DNA of 60,394 nt from Bacteroidales bacterium (GCA_017559955.1 JAFYPQ010000016.1:1-60394), one strand, 5' to 3'. Shown: positions 38,325-47,786, counted from the first letter of the stretch. The notes: a model not told the origin generated them from the sequence alone. Translations and numbers: made by a program.

Positions 38325-39764
38325 TTATCTCCCAGTATGAGAAAACAAGTGCCATTTTTTACGGTGGCCCTCTTTTTTATCCATAGCAAGACGTGATTCA
38401 GTTGGGTATTCCAACTTTTCGAGGTCGGCAATATACGATTTAATATCGTTCAAAAGCATATCTGCCATATCACGAGAGAAGCCCTGACGAACAACTATAC
38501 GCATAACGGTCATATTCTCAATGTCTTTAGGCATTGTATATGCAGGAACCATCCAGCCACTCTGTTTTAATCGGTCTTGAAGGTCGAACAGCGTCCATTT
38601 TGCATTTTTTGCGTAGTCGCAATTCATCGACCAAATGAAGAGCGGATTTACAAGTTCTTTACTGTAAACATTGAATTGTGGCATTTTGGCAATCTCGCTA
38701 TGAACATACTCTGCAACCTTCATACAACTATGTTGAATAGCCTTGTAACCTTCAAATCCTAAACGAATAAATTGATAGTATTGTCCTAAAATTTGTGCTC
38801 CGGGGCGAGAGAAGTTCAAACCTACTTGAGTTATGTTTGCTCCAAGATAGTTTACGCTGAAAGCCATATCACCAGGAAGGTATGCCTTATCTTTCCATAC
38901 AATCCAACCCAATCCGGGATAGACCAATCCGTATTTGTGCCCCGAAGTACTGATTGATAAAACCCATTTTAAACGGAAATCCCAGCGTTTTTCGGGATAG
39001 AGGAATGGCATGATAAAACCGCCTGATGCAGCATCAACGTGAATGGGAATGTTATGTCCTGTTTTTGCATTATATGCTTCAAGAGCAGCATCCAATGCCT
39101 CAACATCATCATTCATCCCAGTCCAAGTAACACCCATAATAGGAACAATGCATATTGTATTCTCATCGCACAACGAAATAGCCTTTTCAATGTCCAAAGT
39201 AATATGCTCGTGGCTTAGAGGTACTGTACGCATTTCGATTTGCCAAAGTTGAGCAAACTTCTCCCATACAACTTGATAGCCCGATGAGATTATAAAGTTA
39301 GGTTTGTCGCAAGGTTTGCCTGCAGCTTTACGTCGCTCTTTCCAACGCAACCAAGCGGCAACACCACCCAACATACAAGCCTCCGACGAGCCAATGGCAA
39401 CAGCTCCGGCTTTCCACTTATTCTGTTCGGGAGAGTTCCAAAGATTTGCCATGATATTAATGCACTTGGCGTTCATAACAGCAACTCTGGGATACTCTGT
39501 CTCATCGATATAGTTAATATCTATGGCCTCGTTCATAAGACGTGTTGCATACTTATCCATATAGGTAGTAACGAAAGTAGCAAGATTAAGACGAGGTTGA
39601 GTTTGAGCAAAAGTTTCGTCCTTAACCATTTGGTATGCAATTTCAGGGGAGGTGGGATGGCAAGGAATGGTTTGGCAAGGAGCCGACTCTAACATTCTCT
39701 CTGAACCGAATACGGGAGTTGCACACTCGCACTCCTCGTTGTGGCAATTTTTATTGTCTTTCAT
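38325..39764 (-). CDS. gadB: Glutamate decarboxylase
   Basis: PLP enzyme that turns glutamate into GABA and consumes a proton, a main acid-resistance reaction in gut bacteria. The 479-residue protein has HVDAASGGF with the PLP-contact aspartate, the PLP lysine K277 in STSGHKYGLVYPGLGW, and the C-terminal family segment. No glutamate/GABA antiporter gene (gadC) is next to it. It is an isolated minus-strand gene inside a run of plus-strand secreted-protein genes. An imperfect -7 box (TAACTTTA on minus, near 39844) is the only promoter hint. Confidence 0.95.
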   Translation of the reverse strand: MKDNKNCHNEECECATPVFGSERMLESAPCQTIPCHPTSPEIAYQMVKDETFAQTQPRLNLATFVTTYMDKYATRLMNEAIDINYIDETEYPRVAVMNAKCINIMANLWNSPEQNKWKAGAVAIGSSEACMLGGVAAWLRWKERRKAAGKPCDKPNFIISSGYQVVWEKFAQLWQIEMRTVPLSHEHITLDIEKAISLCDENTICIVPIMGVTWTGMNDDVEALDAALEAYNAKTGHNIPIHVDAASGGFIMPFLYPEKRWDFRLKWVLSISTSGHKYGLVYPGLGWIVWKDKAYLPGDMAFSVNYLGANITQVGLNFSRPGAQILGQYYQFIRLGFEGYKAIQHSCMKVAEYVHSEIAKMPQFNVYSKELVNPLFIWSMNCDYAKNAKWTLFDLQDRLKQSGWMVPAYTMPKDIENMTVMRIVVRQGFSRDMADMLLNDIKSYIADLEKLEYPTESRLAMDKKEGHRKKWHLFSHTGR

Positions 39765-39954
39765 GGTATAAATAATTTATTGGTTACTACCTATAAACAC
39801 GTTTAGAGATAAAAGAGTTTATCTGTTTTTATATTTTAAAGTTAGAGGTTGATAAATATTGTATAATTCTCTTCTTATCCTTTTAAATTTAAGGAATTAA
39901 TAAACAATTAACAAAAATTAACACAGGGAGGGGTAAAATTGGTTTTTTAAATTA

Positions 39955-39962
39955 TACATTTG
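39955..39962 (+). promoter_or_regulatory. -7 box of the T9SS-tail protein gene
   Basis: TACATTTG, 59 bases before the start codon at 40022. The nearest TTG is only 13 bases upstream, so a standard -33 is not seen. Confidence 0.4.
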
Positions 39963-40021
39963 TAAAAGTGAATTAGTGTTAATTATCTATTGTAATATAA
40001 AAATTATTAAAAAAAATATAT

Positions 40022-40525
40022 ATGAAACTACATTACATAAAACATCTATTGATGATGCTATTGGTATTTATACCTTTTGTTGGCATTCAAGCTCAAGAGT
40101 ATATGAATGTATATTTAACATCACAAAATGCATTTCGGTCGATATCAATTGACGAAATTGACAAAATCACCTTCCCATCGGAAGATGAAGTGAGCATAAC
40201 CTTATTGGGCATTGCAACCCCAATGGCAATAGAAGATATAGAGGTTATCACCTTTGGCGATACCGATATAACAGCCATTGAGGAGAGCGAAGCTGAAGTA
40301 GAGGGAATAGAGATAACCTATTTGAGAGGCAAAGGAGAGATAAAAGTAACCTCGTCCGAAGCAATAGCCCTTGTGCAACTCTACAATATGCAAGGAGTGT
40401 TGATGCAAACCCAAACTCCCAATACCCAAATTGCGACTCTTGATGTAAGCAATTATGCAAATGGAATATACATAGTAGCAGTACAATCAAGCGGAAAAAC
40501 TGAAACAAAGAAGTTTATAAAATAG
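40022..40525 (+). CDS. Small secreted protein with a T9SS type A sorting tail
   Basis: A 167-residue exported protein. Signal peptide about 1-24 (ending GIQAQ). Two short copies of a DSIxF-like module follow (SIDEIDKITF near 41-50 and AIEDIEVITF near 70-79), then a Glu-rich link and a C-terminal domain with the pattern of a type A sorting signal: KVTSSEAIALVQLYNMQGVL, DVSNYANGIYIVAV, ending KTETKKFIK. There is no catalytic domain between signal and tail, so as a T9SS client it would be very small. PorQ at 15792 fits with a T9SS in this organism. It is followed by GC-rich palindromes before the next secreted protein. Confidence 0.8.
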   Translation: MKLHYIKHLLMMLLVFIPFVGIQAQEYMNVYLTSQNAFRSISIDEIDKITFPSEDEVSITLLGIATPMAIEDIEVITFGDTDITAIEESEAEVEGIEITYLRGKGEIKVTSSEAIALVQLYNMQGVLMQTQTPNTQIATLDVSNYANGIYIVAVQSSGKTETKKFIK

Positions 40526-40538
40526 AGTCCCCACCCAC

Positions 40539-40557
40539 CCCTCCCCTGAAGGGAGGG
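40539..40557. repeat. GC-rich palindrome 1
   Basis: CCCTCCC (40539-40545) pairs with GGGAGGG (40551-40557) across a 5-base loop. It stands out in AT-rich intergenic DNA, 14 bases after the stop of the 40022 gene. Confidence 0.7.
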
Positions 40558-40596
40558 CATAACAGAAAATAATAATAAAACAAATAAATCCATTCA

Positions 40597-40617
40597 CCCC
40601 TCTCTACTGGAGAGGGG
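40597..40617. repeat. GC-rich palindrome 2
   Basis: CCCCTCTC (40597-40604) pairs perfectly with GAGAGGGG (40610-40617). It is similar in kind to palindrome 1 and lies just before the 40641 gene. Confidence 0.7.
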
Positions 40618-40640
40618 TCGGGGGAGAGGAGAATTTAAAT

Positions 40641-43600
40641 ATGAAAACAAGAATAACAACATTGCTAATAGCAATAGTGTCCATAGTTGGTAATATAACT
40701 GCTCTTGAGAGTAATAGAGTAATAAAACTCTATAAAGATGGAGAGGTTATTAAGAAGTACAACTTAAGCGAATTGGATAGTGTTAGATTCGAGAAAAGAA
40801 GTAGTGGCGAAAATCCGTCAGTAGATTTACATAATGGACACGAGTATGTTGACCTTGGTTTGCCAAGTGGATTAAAATGGGCAACTTGCAACGTGGGTGC
40901 TACTACTCCCGAAGAGTATGGCAGTTACTTTGCTTGGGGCGAAACAGAGCCAAAAGCAACTTACGATGTGAGTACCTATAAATATTGCAATGGCACAATT
41001 GACTCATTCACCAAATACTGCACAGAATCAGATCTTGGATTTGATTTTGGCACAGAAGATAATAAAACCATGCTTGAACTTTCAGACGATGCAGCCCGAG
41101 TAAATTGGGGTGGCGATTGGCGTATGCCCACTGGTGATGAAATGGAAGAGTTAATGGACACAAATAACTGTACTTGGGAGTGGACTACACAGAATGGAGT
41201 AAACGGATATAAAGTAACAAGTAATAAAAATGGCAACTCTATATTTCTCCCTGCAGCAGGCGAACGATATAATTACGATCTCAACAATGCGGGCAGTAAC
41301 GGCTACTATTGGTCGAGTTCGCTCGTTGCGAGCTACTGCCAATGCGCTAACTACATACTCTTCGATTCGGGCAGCGTAGGCTTGTACGACTCTGGCCGTA
41401 TTTCCGGGCAATCTGTCCGTGCAGTTTTCGGAGAAAAACAAAGTTTTACAGTATCAGTATCTGCAGGTACTGGTGGTAGTGCAACTGCATCTGCTTTAGA
41501 AGTTGAGCAAGGTGGTAGTGTTACTTTAACTGCAACAGCAAATAGCGGTTACGTGTTCAAGAATTGGACATTGGGAGGAGAGGTTGTTTCAACAGAAAAC
41601 CCATACACTGTTACCATAAATGCAAATAGCGAGTTTGTGGCTAACTTTGAAGAAGTAGAGAGTTCGGGAGAGTTCCATAATGGACACGAGTATGTTGACC
41701 TTGGTTTGCCAAGTGGATTAAAATGGGCTACTTGTAACGTAGGTGCTACTACTCCCGAAGGGTATGGAGATTACTTTGCTTGGGGCGAGACTGAGACAAA
41801 AGAGGTGTATAATCGTGACACATATACATACACCTCAACACCTTCAATATTGCCTCTCACTGCTGATGCGGCTAATGCAAATTGGGGTGGCTCTTGGCGT
41901 ATGCCTACTGGTGATGAAATAGAAGAGTTAATGGACACAAATAACTGTACTTGGGAGTGGACTACACAGAATGGAGTAAACGGATATAAAGTAACAAGTA
42001 ATAAAAATGGCAACTCTATATTTCTCCCTGCAGCAGGCGAACGACAAAATTACAATCTCGACAATGAGGGCAGTAACGGCTACTATTGGTCGAGTTCGCT
42101 TGATACAAGCATGAGCGGAAGGTCTCTCTACTTGAACTTTGCTGATTATGGCATTCACTTGGGCTCACTATTTTGTCACTTAGGAATGCCGGTACGTGCT
42201 GTTTATGAGGCTTCATATATTGAGCCAACGATGTGCACCGTTTCAGTATCAGCAACAGAAGGTGGTACAGCAACAGCATCGGCAAGTAGCGTTGAGCAAG
42301 GTGGCACTGTAACTTTGACTGCAACTGCAAATAGTTATTGCGAGTTTGTAAATTGGACATTGAACGGAGAGGTGGTCTCAACTGAGAATCCATACACTAC
42401 AACCATAACAGCAAATAGTGAGTTTGTTGCTAACTTCGTAGAGTTTGGAACAGCTTGTGTTTGGTATTATATTTCGAATGATTACTCAGGTAGTGGCTAT
42501 ATTGAGGCTACATTAACTTCTACTGGCGAGACATTATCTTCGGGTTGGAGTTTCTTGGCAGGAAGTGAGGTTACATTAACAGCAACTCCTAATAGCGATA
42601 TAGATCTCTTTAGAAGATGGGAGGTACATAAACCTAACGATGAAATAATAGTTATTACAGAGAATCCTTGTACTATAACCGTTACAGAGAACATATCTAT
42701 TGATGCAGTATTTTATAGGAACCCTGTATCTCTCTCAATAGTAGCAGAAGGAGGAACAATAACTGGAGGTGAAACATTAATTGAGCTATATGATAGTGTA
42801 GATCTTACTGCAACACCTAACGATGGATATGCTTTTGAAAATTGGACAATAGACGGAGAGGTGGTCTCAACTCAAAAGAACTATAGTTTTATGATATTAG
42901 AAGATATGGAAATCAAGGCTAATTTCATAGAATATAAGAAAACAGGAACACACAATAATCACGACTATATTGACCTCGGTTTGCCAAGTGGTACTAAATG
43001 GGCAACATATAGTGTAGGTGCTACTATCCCTGATGAGAATGGCTATTATTTTGCTTGGGGCGAAACTGAGCCAAAAGATATATACACATATGATAACCAT
43101 AAATATTATGATGGTGAAGGATGGGACGGAGCTATATGGAGTTATTTTTATTCAAAATACAACGATGATGATGATATTTATGAACTTGAATCTATAGATG
43201 ATGCTGCTCGAGTAAACTGGGGAGATGGTTGGCGTATGCCTACAAGTGATGAAATGAAAGAGTTGTGTAATCGTGATAATTGTATATGGACTCTAACAAA
43301 AATAAATGAAGTTTATGTTTATAAAGTAACAAGTAAAACTAATGGCAACTATATTTTCTTCCCTTACATTGAAGGGAAAAGTGTCATAGATGAAAATGGG
43401 CGTTTAACATGTGCTTTCTGGTCAAAAGATAGGCGTAGTACATACGGAGAGACTGTTGTTGTGTATTCAGATGGAGGAACTTCTACATATGCACGCTATA
43501 GAGGACTTCAAGTTCGTGCGGTGTGTACAAAAGGGGGGAATGATGAAGATAAGGGAAATTGTACTATTACAGTATCTTCAAATATAGGAGGAACAGCAAC

Positions 43601-44321
43601 GGCATCATCAAGCATCGTTGCTTATGGCAACAGTGTAACCTTGATCGCAACTCCCGATGAGGGATATGCATTTAAAAATTGGATATCAAGCGGAGAAATC
43701 TTTTCAACTGAGAATCCCTATACAACACTTCCTTTGAAAGGTGATATAACTTTCGTTGCGAACTTTGAATATGCTAATGCAGCAACAGGAATAAACAATG
43801 GCAAAGGATATGTTGATCTTGGTTTACCAAGTGGTTTAAAATGGGCAACCTGCAATGTGGGAGCAACAACTCTCGAAAGTTATGGCAACTACTATGCGTG
43901 GGGCGAAATAACCACTAAGGATAGTTATACATTTGGGAACTATACCTATACAGATACTCCAGCCACTTTACCATTATCTGCCGATGCTGCAAATGCAAAT
44001 TGGGGAAGTAATTGGCGTATGCCCACAGTAGAGGAAGTAGAAGAATTAATAGATAATTGTACTGTTCAATGGACTACGATAAATGGTGTAGGAGGATATA
44101 AAATGGTAAGTAAAACTAATGGAAACTATATCTTCCTTCCCGCCGCTGGACTATTTGGATTTGGTCAGGAAATTTATGGTTACTATTGGACAAGTTCATA
44201 TAATAGCAACTATTTAAATCCATATTATATGGCTTTTGGGAAGTCATCAGGTATATCAAGTACATCTAATTATACAGATTATCCTTCTGATGGACGATCT
44301 GTTCGTGCGGTGTGTGAATAG
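40641..44321 (+). CDS. Giant secreted protein with four FISUMP domains and InlB-like repeats
   Basis: A 1226-residue exported protein: signal peptide (about 1-22), shared module RVIKLYKDG...SELDSVRFE (25-51), FISUMP domain 1 (64-262), InlB-like repeat (269-338), FISUMP 2 (344-524), InlB-like repeats (533-600, a diverged one 604-694, and 695-764), FISUMP 3 (767-966), InlB-like (973-1043), FISUMP 4 (1053-1226). FISUMP (Fibrobacter succinogenes major paralogous domain) is recognised by YVDLGLPSGLKWATCNVGAT, the Trp-Arg-Met-Pro segment, YYWSSS and the closing VRAV. Such domains are surface-exposed; ligand unknown. FISUMP 1 and 2 share long identical DNA. No T9SS tail or lipobox is visible. Confidence 0.88.
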   Translation: MKTRITTLLIAIVSIVGNITALESNRVIKLYKDGEVIKKYNLSELDSVRFEKRSSGENPSVDLHNGHEYVDLGLPSGLKWATCNVGATTPEEYGSYFAWGETEPKATYDVSTYKYCNGTIDSFTKYCTESDLGFDFGTEDNKTMLELSDDAARVNWGGDWRMPTGDEMEELMDTNNCTWEWTTQNGVNGYKVTSNKNGNSIFLPAAGERYNYDLNNAGSNGYYWSSSLVASYCQCANYILFDSGSVGLYDSGRISGQSVRAVFGEKQSFTVSVSAGTGGSATASALEVEQGGSVTLTATANSGYVFKNWTLGGEVVSTENPYTVTINANSEFVANFEEVESSGEFHNGHEYVDLGLPSGLKWATCNVGATTPEGYGDYFAWGETETKEVYNRDTYTYTSTPSILPLTADAANANWGGSWRMPTGDEIEELMDTNNCTWEWTTQNGVNGYKVTSNKNGNSIFLPAAGERQNYNLDNEGSNGYYWSSSLDTSMSGRSLYLNFADYGIHLGSLFCHLGMPVRAVYEASYIEPTMCTVSVSATEGGTATASASSVEQGGTVTLTATANSYCEFVNWTLNGEVVSTENPYTTTITANSEFVANFVEFGTACVWYYISNDYSGSGYIEATLTSTGETLSSGWSFLAGSEVTLTATPNSDIDLFRRWEVHKPNDEIIVITENPCTITVTENISIDAVFYRNPVSLSIVAEGGTITGGETLIELYDSVDLTATPNDGYAFENWTIDGEVVSTQKNYSFMILEDMEIKANFIEYKKTGTHNNHDYIDLGLPSGTKWATYSVGATIPDENGYYFAWGETEPKDIYTYDNHKYYDGEGWDGAIWSYFYSKYNDDDDIYELESIDDAARVNWGDGWRMPTSDEMKELCNRDNCIWTLTKINEVYVYKVTSKTNGNYIFFPYIEGKSVIDENGRLTCAFWSKDRRSTYGETVVVYSDGGTSTYARYRGLQVRAVCTKGGNDEDKGNCTITVSSNIGGTATASSSIVAYGNSVTLIATPDEGYAFKNWISSGEIFSTENPYTTLPLKGDITFVANFEYANAATGINNGKGYVDLGLPSGLKWATCNVGATTLESYGNYYAWGEITTKDSYTFGNYTYTDTPATLPLSADAANANWGSNWRMPTVEEVEELIDNCTVQWTTINGVGGYKMVSKTNGNYIFLPAAGLFGFGQEIYGYYWTSSYNSNYLNPYYMAFGKSSGISSTSNYTDYPSDGRSVRAVCE
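41145..41267 (+). repeat. Intragenic direct repeat, copy 1 (FISUMP 1)
   Basis: This 123-base stretch is identical to 41922-42044 in the same gene. Identity continues with few changes to the YYWSSSL codons (to 41324), then stops. It marks recent duplication or gene conversion between FISUMP 1 and 2. Confidence 0.85.
41922..42044 (+). repeat. Intragenic direct repeat, copy 2 (FISUMP 2)
   Basis: Identical over 123 bases to 41145-41267. High identity extends to 42101, after which the two domain ends (42102-42191 here, 41325-41414 in copy 1) differ almost completely but have equal length. Confidence 0.85.
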
Positions 44322-44401
44322 AAATTAAACGATGTTTAATTTCAGTTGTACGGTACTTTGTACCTTAGTTTTTAGTTCTTAGAAAAAAATATATACATAA
44401 T

Positions 44402-47400
44402 ATGAAATCAAGATTAATTACATTATTCTTTGTTGCTGCAACCATAATATTTGGTGCATCTGCTAAAGATTATGAAAGAGTAATAACATTCTATAAGGGT
44501 GCAGAACTTATAGATGAATATAAAATAAGTGAGTTGGATAGTATTAAATTTGAGAGCGAGTATAGCGGTATCTCAACTGAAGGGTATTATCGTATTAAAA
44601 ATGTTGAAACAGGGCTTTATTTAAATGCCGAAAACTACGATTTCCATTATACAGGAACACGTGGTGGTGTAACTTGTGTTGCGTATGCCCAAGATGCAGA
44701 CCAAATATTTAAATTTGAGGAATCGGGTGAAAACTACAAATTAAAAACAAACAGCGGTTACTACATCTATTGCCAACAATGGATTGTTGATGCACAAACA
44801 AATGGAGTTGAGTTAGCGCTCGATGATAATGGCAACGGAACATACGATATAAAATTTGGCTCAAACTACTTTGGTGTATCACAAGATAAGGGGATATACT
44901 ACCCCTACTGTACTCAATACAACAATAGAGCAACTTGGGTATTAGAAGAGGCTACACAGATGCCAACCTATACCATATCGGCATCTGCTACTAATGGTGG
45001 AACAGCAACTGCATCGGCAAGTAGTATGGCAAAAGGAGGAAGCGTAACACTGATAGCAACCCCCGCATCAGGTTATAGATTTGTGAACTGGACTGTAAAT
45101 GGCACAGAGGTATCAACAGAAAATATCTTTATTGCTACTATTACTGCAAATGCGCTCTATGTTGCCAACTTTGAAGAGAGAACTTCTGACTCCGGAATAT
45201 CTCTAACAAAAGAGTATCGCATCAAACATGTTGCAAGTGGAATGTATTTGAATGCCGAGAACAACATTACTCACGTAGGAGGAACAAACGGTGGTGTTAA
45301 TTGTGTAGAATATGCTGAAGATAACAGACAAATATTCACCTTTGAGGCATCGGGGACAAACTACTACTTAAAGAGCAAGAGCGGATACTATATCTATTGC
45401 CAACAATGGAATGTAGATGCTTTGACATACGGAACAGCATTGACATTTATCGACAACCCTGACGGAACATACTTTATTAAAAATGGTGCAAACTATTTTA
45501 AAGTAGAGTTGGTAAACGGAGTATATTACCCATTCGGTGATGCTGGAGCCGATTTAAGAGCAACATGGGTATTAGAGGCAATTGGAGGAGAAGAACCTGA
45601 GCCAACACCAACCTATACAGTATCGGTATCATCAACTGCAGGAGGAACAGCAACAGCATCTGCTGAGAGTGTTGAGGAAGGTGGCAGTGTAATACTTACC
45701 GCAACAGAAGATATTAATTATAATTTTAAAAATTGGACACTAAACGGAGAGGTTGTAAGTGTATCAAACCCATATATTGCAACCATAACTGAAAATAGTG
45801 AGTTTGTGGCTAACTTTGAAAGATATGTAGTAGTATGGCGAAATGCTTCATCAGATTTACCTGGACAAGGAACATTTACTGTAATATTAAACTCTACAAA
45901 CGAAGCATTAAAATCGTCTAGCAAAGTTCCAGCAGGTAGCGAACTTACACTAACTGCAACACCAAGTGGTTCAACAAATATTTTTAAATACTGGAAAATA
46001 ACTACATTTATTGGGGCAACAACTGAAGAGACAGTAACTATTACAGATAATCCTGCTACTATAACCGTTACAGACAACACAAATATTTCGCCTGTATTTG
46101 ATTTAGTAAGATACAAAATGATAGTTAAAACAAATGGAGGTGGAACAGCCGTTGCATCAATGGCAGAAGCAAAGCCTAATGAAGAGGTTGTATTTACCGC
46201 AACTCCTGCTGATGGCTACGCATTTTTAAATTGGACAGTAAATGGAGAAGAAGTTTCAACAGAATTCTCTTATTCAGCATACTATAGGACAGAAGATTTT
46301 GAGATAACTGCCAATTTTATAGAATATAAAAAAACAGGAACGCTCAAGAATCACGACTATGTTGATTTAGGGTTACCCAGTGGAACAAAATGGTCAACAC
46401 ATTGCGTAGGTGCTACCCTCCCTGAAGAAGTTGGAGAGTTCTTTGCATGGGGCGAAACAGTACCAAAAGCTACATACACATCTGAAAACTATAAATATGA
46501 GAAGACAGAATGGGATTCATACAACGGGGTTTATTGGTATTATGATTATGGAAAAGATGAAAGAACCGAACTTGAATCGTTAGATGATGCTGCTCGAGTA
46601 TCTTGGGGCGAAGGTTGGAGAATGCCTACTAAAGAAGAAATGGAGGAATTGTGCAACCCGGATAATTGTATATGGACCGGTACATTTATAAACGAAGTTT
46701 ATGTTTATAAAGTAACAAGTAAAGTAAATGGTAACTATATTTTTATTGCTTGCCCTGAAGGAACAACTAAGAATGGAGAGGATGGTCGTTATCTAAACGC
46801 TTTTTGGTCAAGGGGAGTTAAATTGAATGATAGTGGAGGAGTAGCATATTGTATGTATTCTGCAGGAATAGTTTCTTGGCAATATCGCACTAAAGGACTC
46901 CAAGTTCGTGCGGTGTGTACAGAAGGTAAAGATGAAGAGGTTAAGGTAAATTATACCATTTCAGTATCAGCAACAGAAGGAGGAACTGCATCAACATCAG
47001 CTACATCTGTTGAACAAGGGGAGAGTGTAACCATAACAGCAGTTCCCAATGAAGGATATGAATTTGATAAGTGGGTTATCAACGATATGTATATGTTAAC
47101 AGATATGGTCTGTACAATAAGAGTTGAAGAAGATTTAGAAATAGTAGCAAGTTTTGTAAAAATTACTACTAAACACAATGGGTTTGAATATGTTGATTTA
47201 GGATTGCCAAGTGGTACAAAATGGGCAACTTGCAATGTAGGAGCAGAAGAGTCTGATGAGTTAGGTGGTTATGTTGCTTGGGGAGAGACATCTTCAAAAG
47301 ATAGTTATACTGCAGAAAACTATACCTATGTAAATAATCCTGCAACTTTGCCACTATCAGCAGATGTCGCAAATATTTATATGGGAGGTAATTGGCGTAT

Positions 47401-47722
47401 GCCAACAGAAGAAGAGGTACAAGAATTGATAGATTATTGCACTTGGAGTCAAACCGTTTCTGTTAGTAATTTAGGAGCGAGCGGACACCATATAACAAGT
47501 AATATAAATGGAGCAAAAATATTTATTCCTGCTACAGGTTATACTCAAGGTTCTATGCTTCAACCAAAGCAATATATCACCCAAATTTGGACAAGTTCAA
47601 TCGACCCTGAAGATAATCAATATGCTAAATCGATGTATGTGAAAGGAACCGGCACGAGGAAGGTACAATCTTCTCTTCGATATAAAGGACTTCCTATACG
47701 TGCGGTGTTTAGAGAGAATTAA
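44402..47722 (+). CDS. Giant secreted protein with beta-trefoil-like, InlB-like and FISUMP modules
   Basis: A 1106-residue exported protein. Signal peptide (about 1-21), shared module RVITFYKGA...SELDSIKFE (25-50), beta-trefoil/RICIN-like domain 1 (58-185; GYYRIKNVETGLYLNAEN), InlB-like repeat (190-260), trefoil-like domain 2 (268-395; EYRIKHVASGMYLNAEN), InlB-like repeats (402-475, a diverged 478-570, and 572-640), FISUMP (643-838), InlB-like (849-918), FISUMP (920-1106) ending LPIRAVFREN. The trefoil-like pair suggests carbohydrate binding at the surface (inferred). Its architecture overlaps that of the 40641 protein, 80 bases upstream, so the two are probably paralogous by module shuffling. 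No T9SS tail is seen. Confidence 0.87.
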   Translation: MKSRLITLFFVAATIIFGASAKDYERVITFYKGAELIDEYKISELDSIKFESEYSGISTEGYYRIKNVETGLYLNAENYDFHYTGTRGGVTCVAYAQDADQIFKFEESGENYKLKTNSGYYIYCQQWIVDAQTNGVELALDDNGNGTYDIKFGSNYFGVSQDKGIYYPYCTQYNNRATWVLEEATQMPTYTISASATNGGTATASASSMAKGGSVTLIATPASGYRFVNWTVNGTEVSTENIFIATITANALYVANFEERTSDSGISLTKEYRIKHVASGMYLNAENNITHVGGTNGGVNCVEYAEDNRQIFTFEASGTNYYLKSKSGYYIYCQQWNVDALTYGTALTFIDNPDGTYFIKNGANYFKVELVNGVYYPFGDAGADLRATWVLEAIGGEEPEPTPTYTVSVSSTAGGTATASAESVEEGGSVILTATEDINYNFKNWTLNGEVVSVSNPYIATITENSEFVANFERYVVVWRNASSDLPGQGTFTVILNSTNEALKSSSKVPAGSELTLTATPSGSTNIFKYWKITTFIGATTEETVTITDNPATITVTDNTNISPVFDLVRYKMIVKTNGGGTAVASMAEAKPNEEVVFTATPADGYAFLNWTVNGEEVSTEFSYSAYYRTEDFEITANFIEYKKTGTLKNHDYVDLGLPSGTKWSTHCVGATLPEEVGEFFAWGETVPKATYTSENYKYEKTEWDSYNGVYWYYDYGKDERTELESLDDAARVSWGEGWRMPTKEEMEELCNPDNCIWTGTFINEVYVYKVTSKVNGNYIFIACPEGTTKNGEDGRYLNAFWSRGVKLNDSGGVAYCMYSAGIVSWQYRTKGLQVRAVCTEGKDEEVKVNYTISVSATEGGTASTSATSVEQGESVTITAVPNEGYEFDKWVINDMYMLTDMVCTIRVEEDLEIVASFVKITTKHNGFEYVDLGLPSGTKWATCNVGAEESDELGGYVAWGETSSKDSYTAENYTYVNNPATLPLSADVANIYMGGNWRMPTEEEVQELIDYCTWSQTVSVSNLGASGHHITSNINGAKIFIPATGYTQGSMLQPKQYITQIWTSSIDPEDNQYAKSMYVKGTGTRKVQSSLRYKGLPIRAVFREN

Positions 47723-47740
47723 AAGGAAGTCTCAAAGGTT

Positions 47741-47786
47741 ACTATCCAATAGAGAGTGCAACCTGTTTGTGCAGTGTGTGAGTAAA
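47741..47786 (+). pseudogene. Scar of a FISUMP C-terminus
   Basis: Within 65 bases after the stop of the 44402 gene, one frame reads RVQPVCAVCE then stop, close to the GRSVRAVCE end of the 40641 protein. A neighbouring frame reads GYY just upstream. This looks like the decayed tail of a former FISUMP copy, with a frameshift. It is short, so the call is tentative. Confidence 0.4.

Noticed and set aside
41151..42393. Minus-strand open frames under the FISUMP repeats
   Set aside because: They repeat because the plus-strand DNA is duplicated; they are antisense shadows.
40641..47722. T9SS sorting tails on the two giant FISUMP proteins
   Set aside because: Both end in the FISUMP closing segment (VRAVCE, IRAVFREN) with no CTD-like sequence after it.
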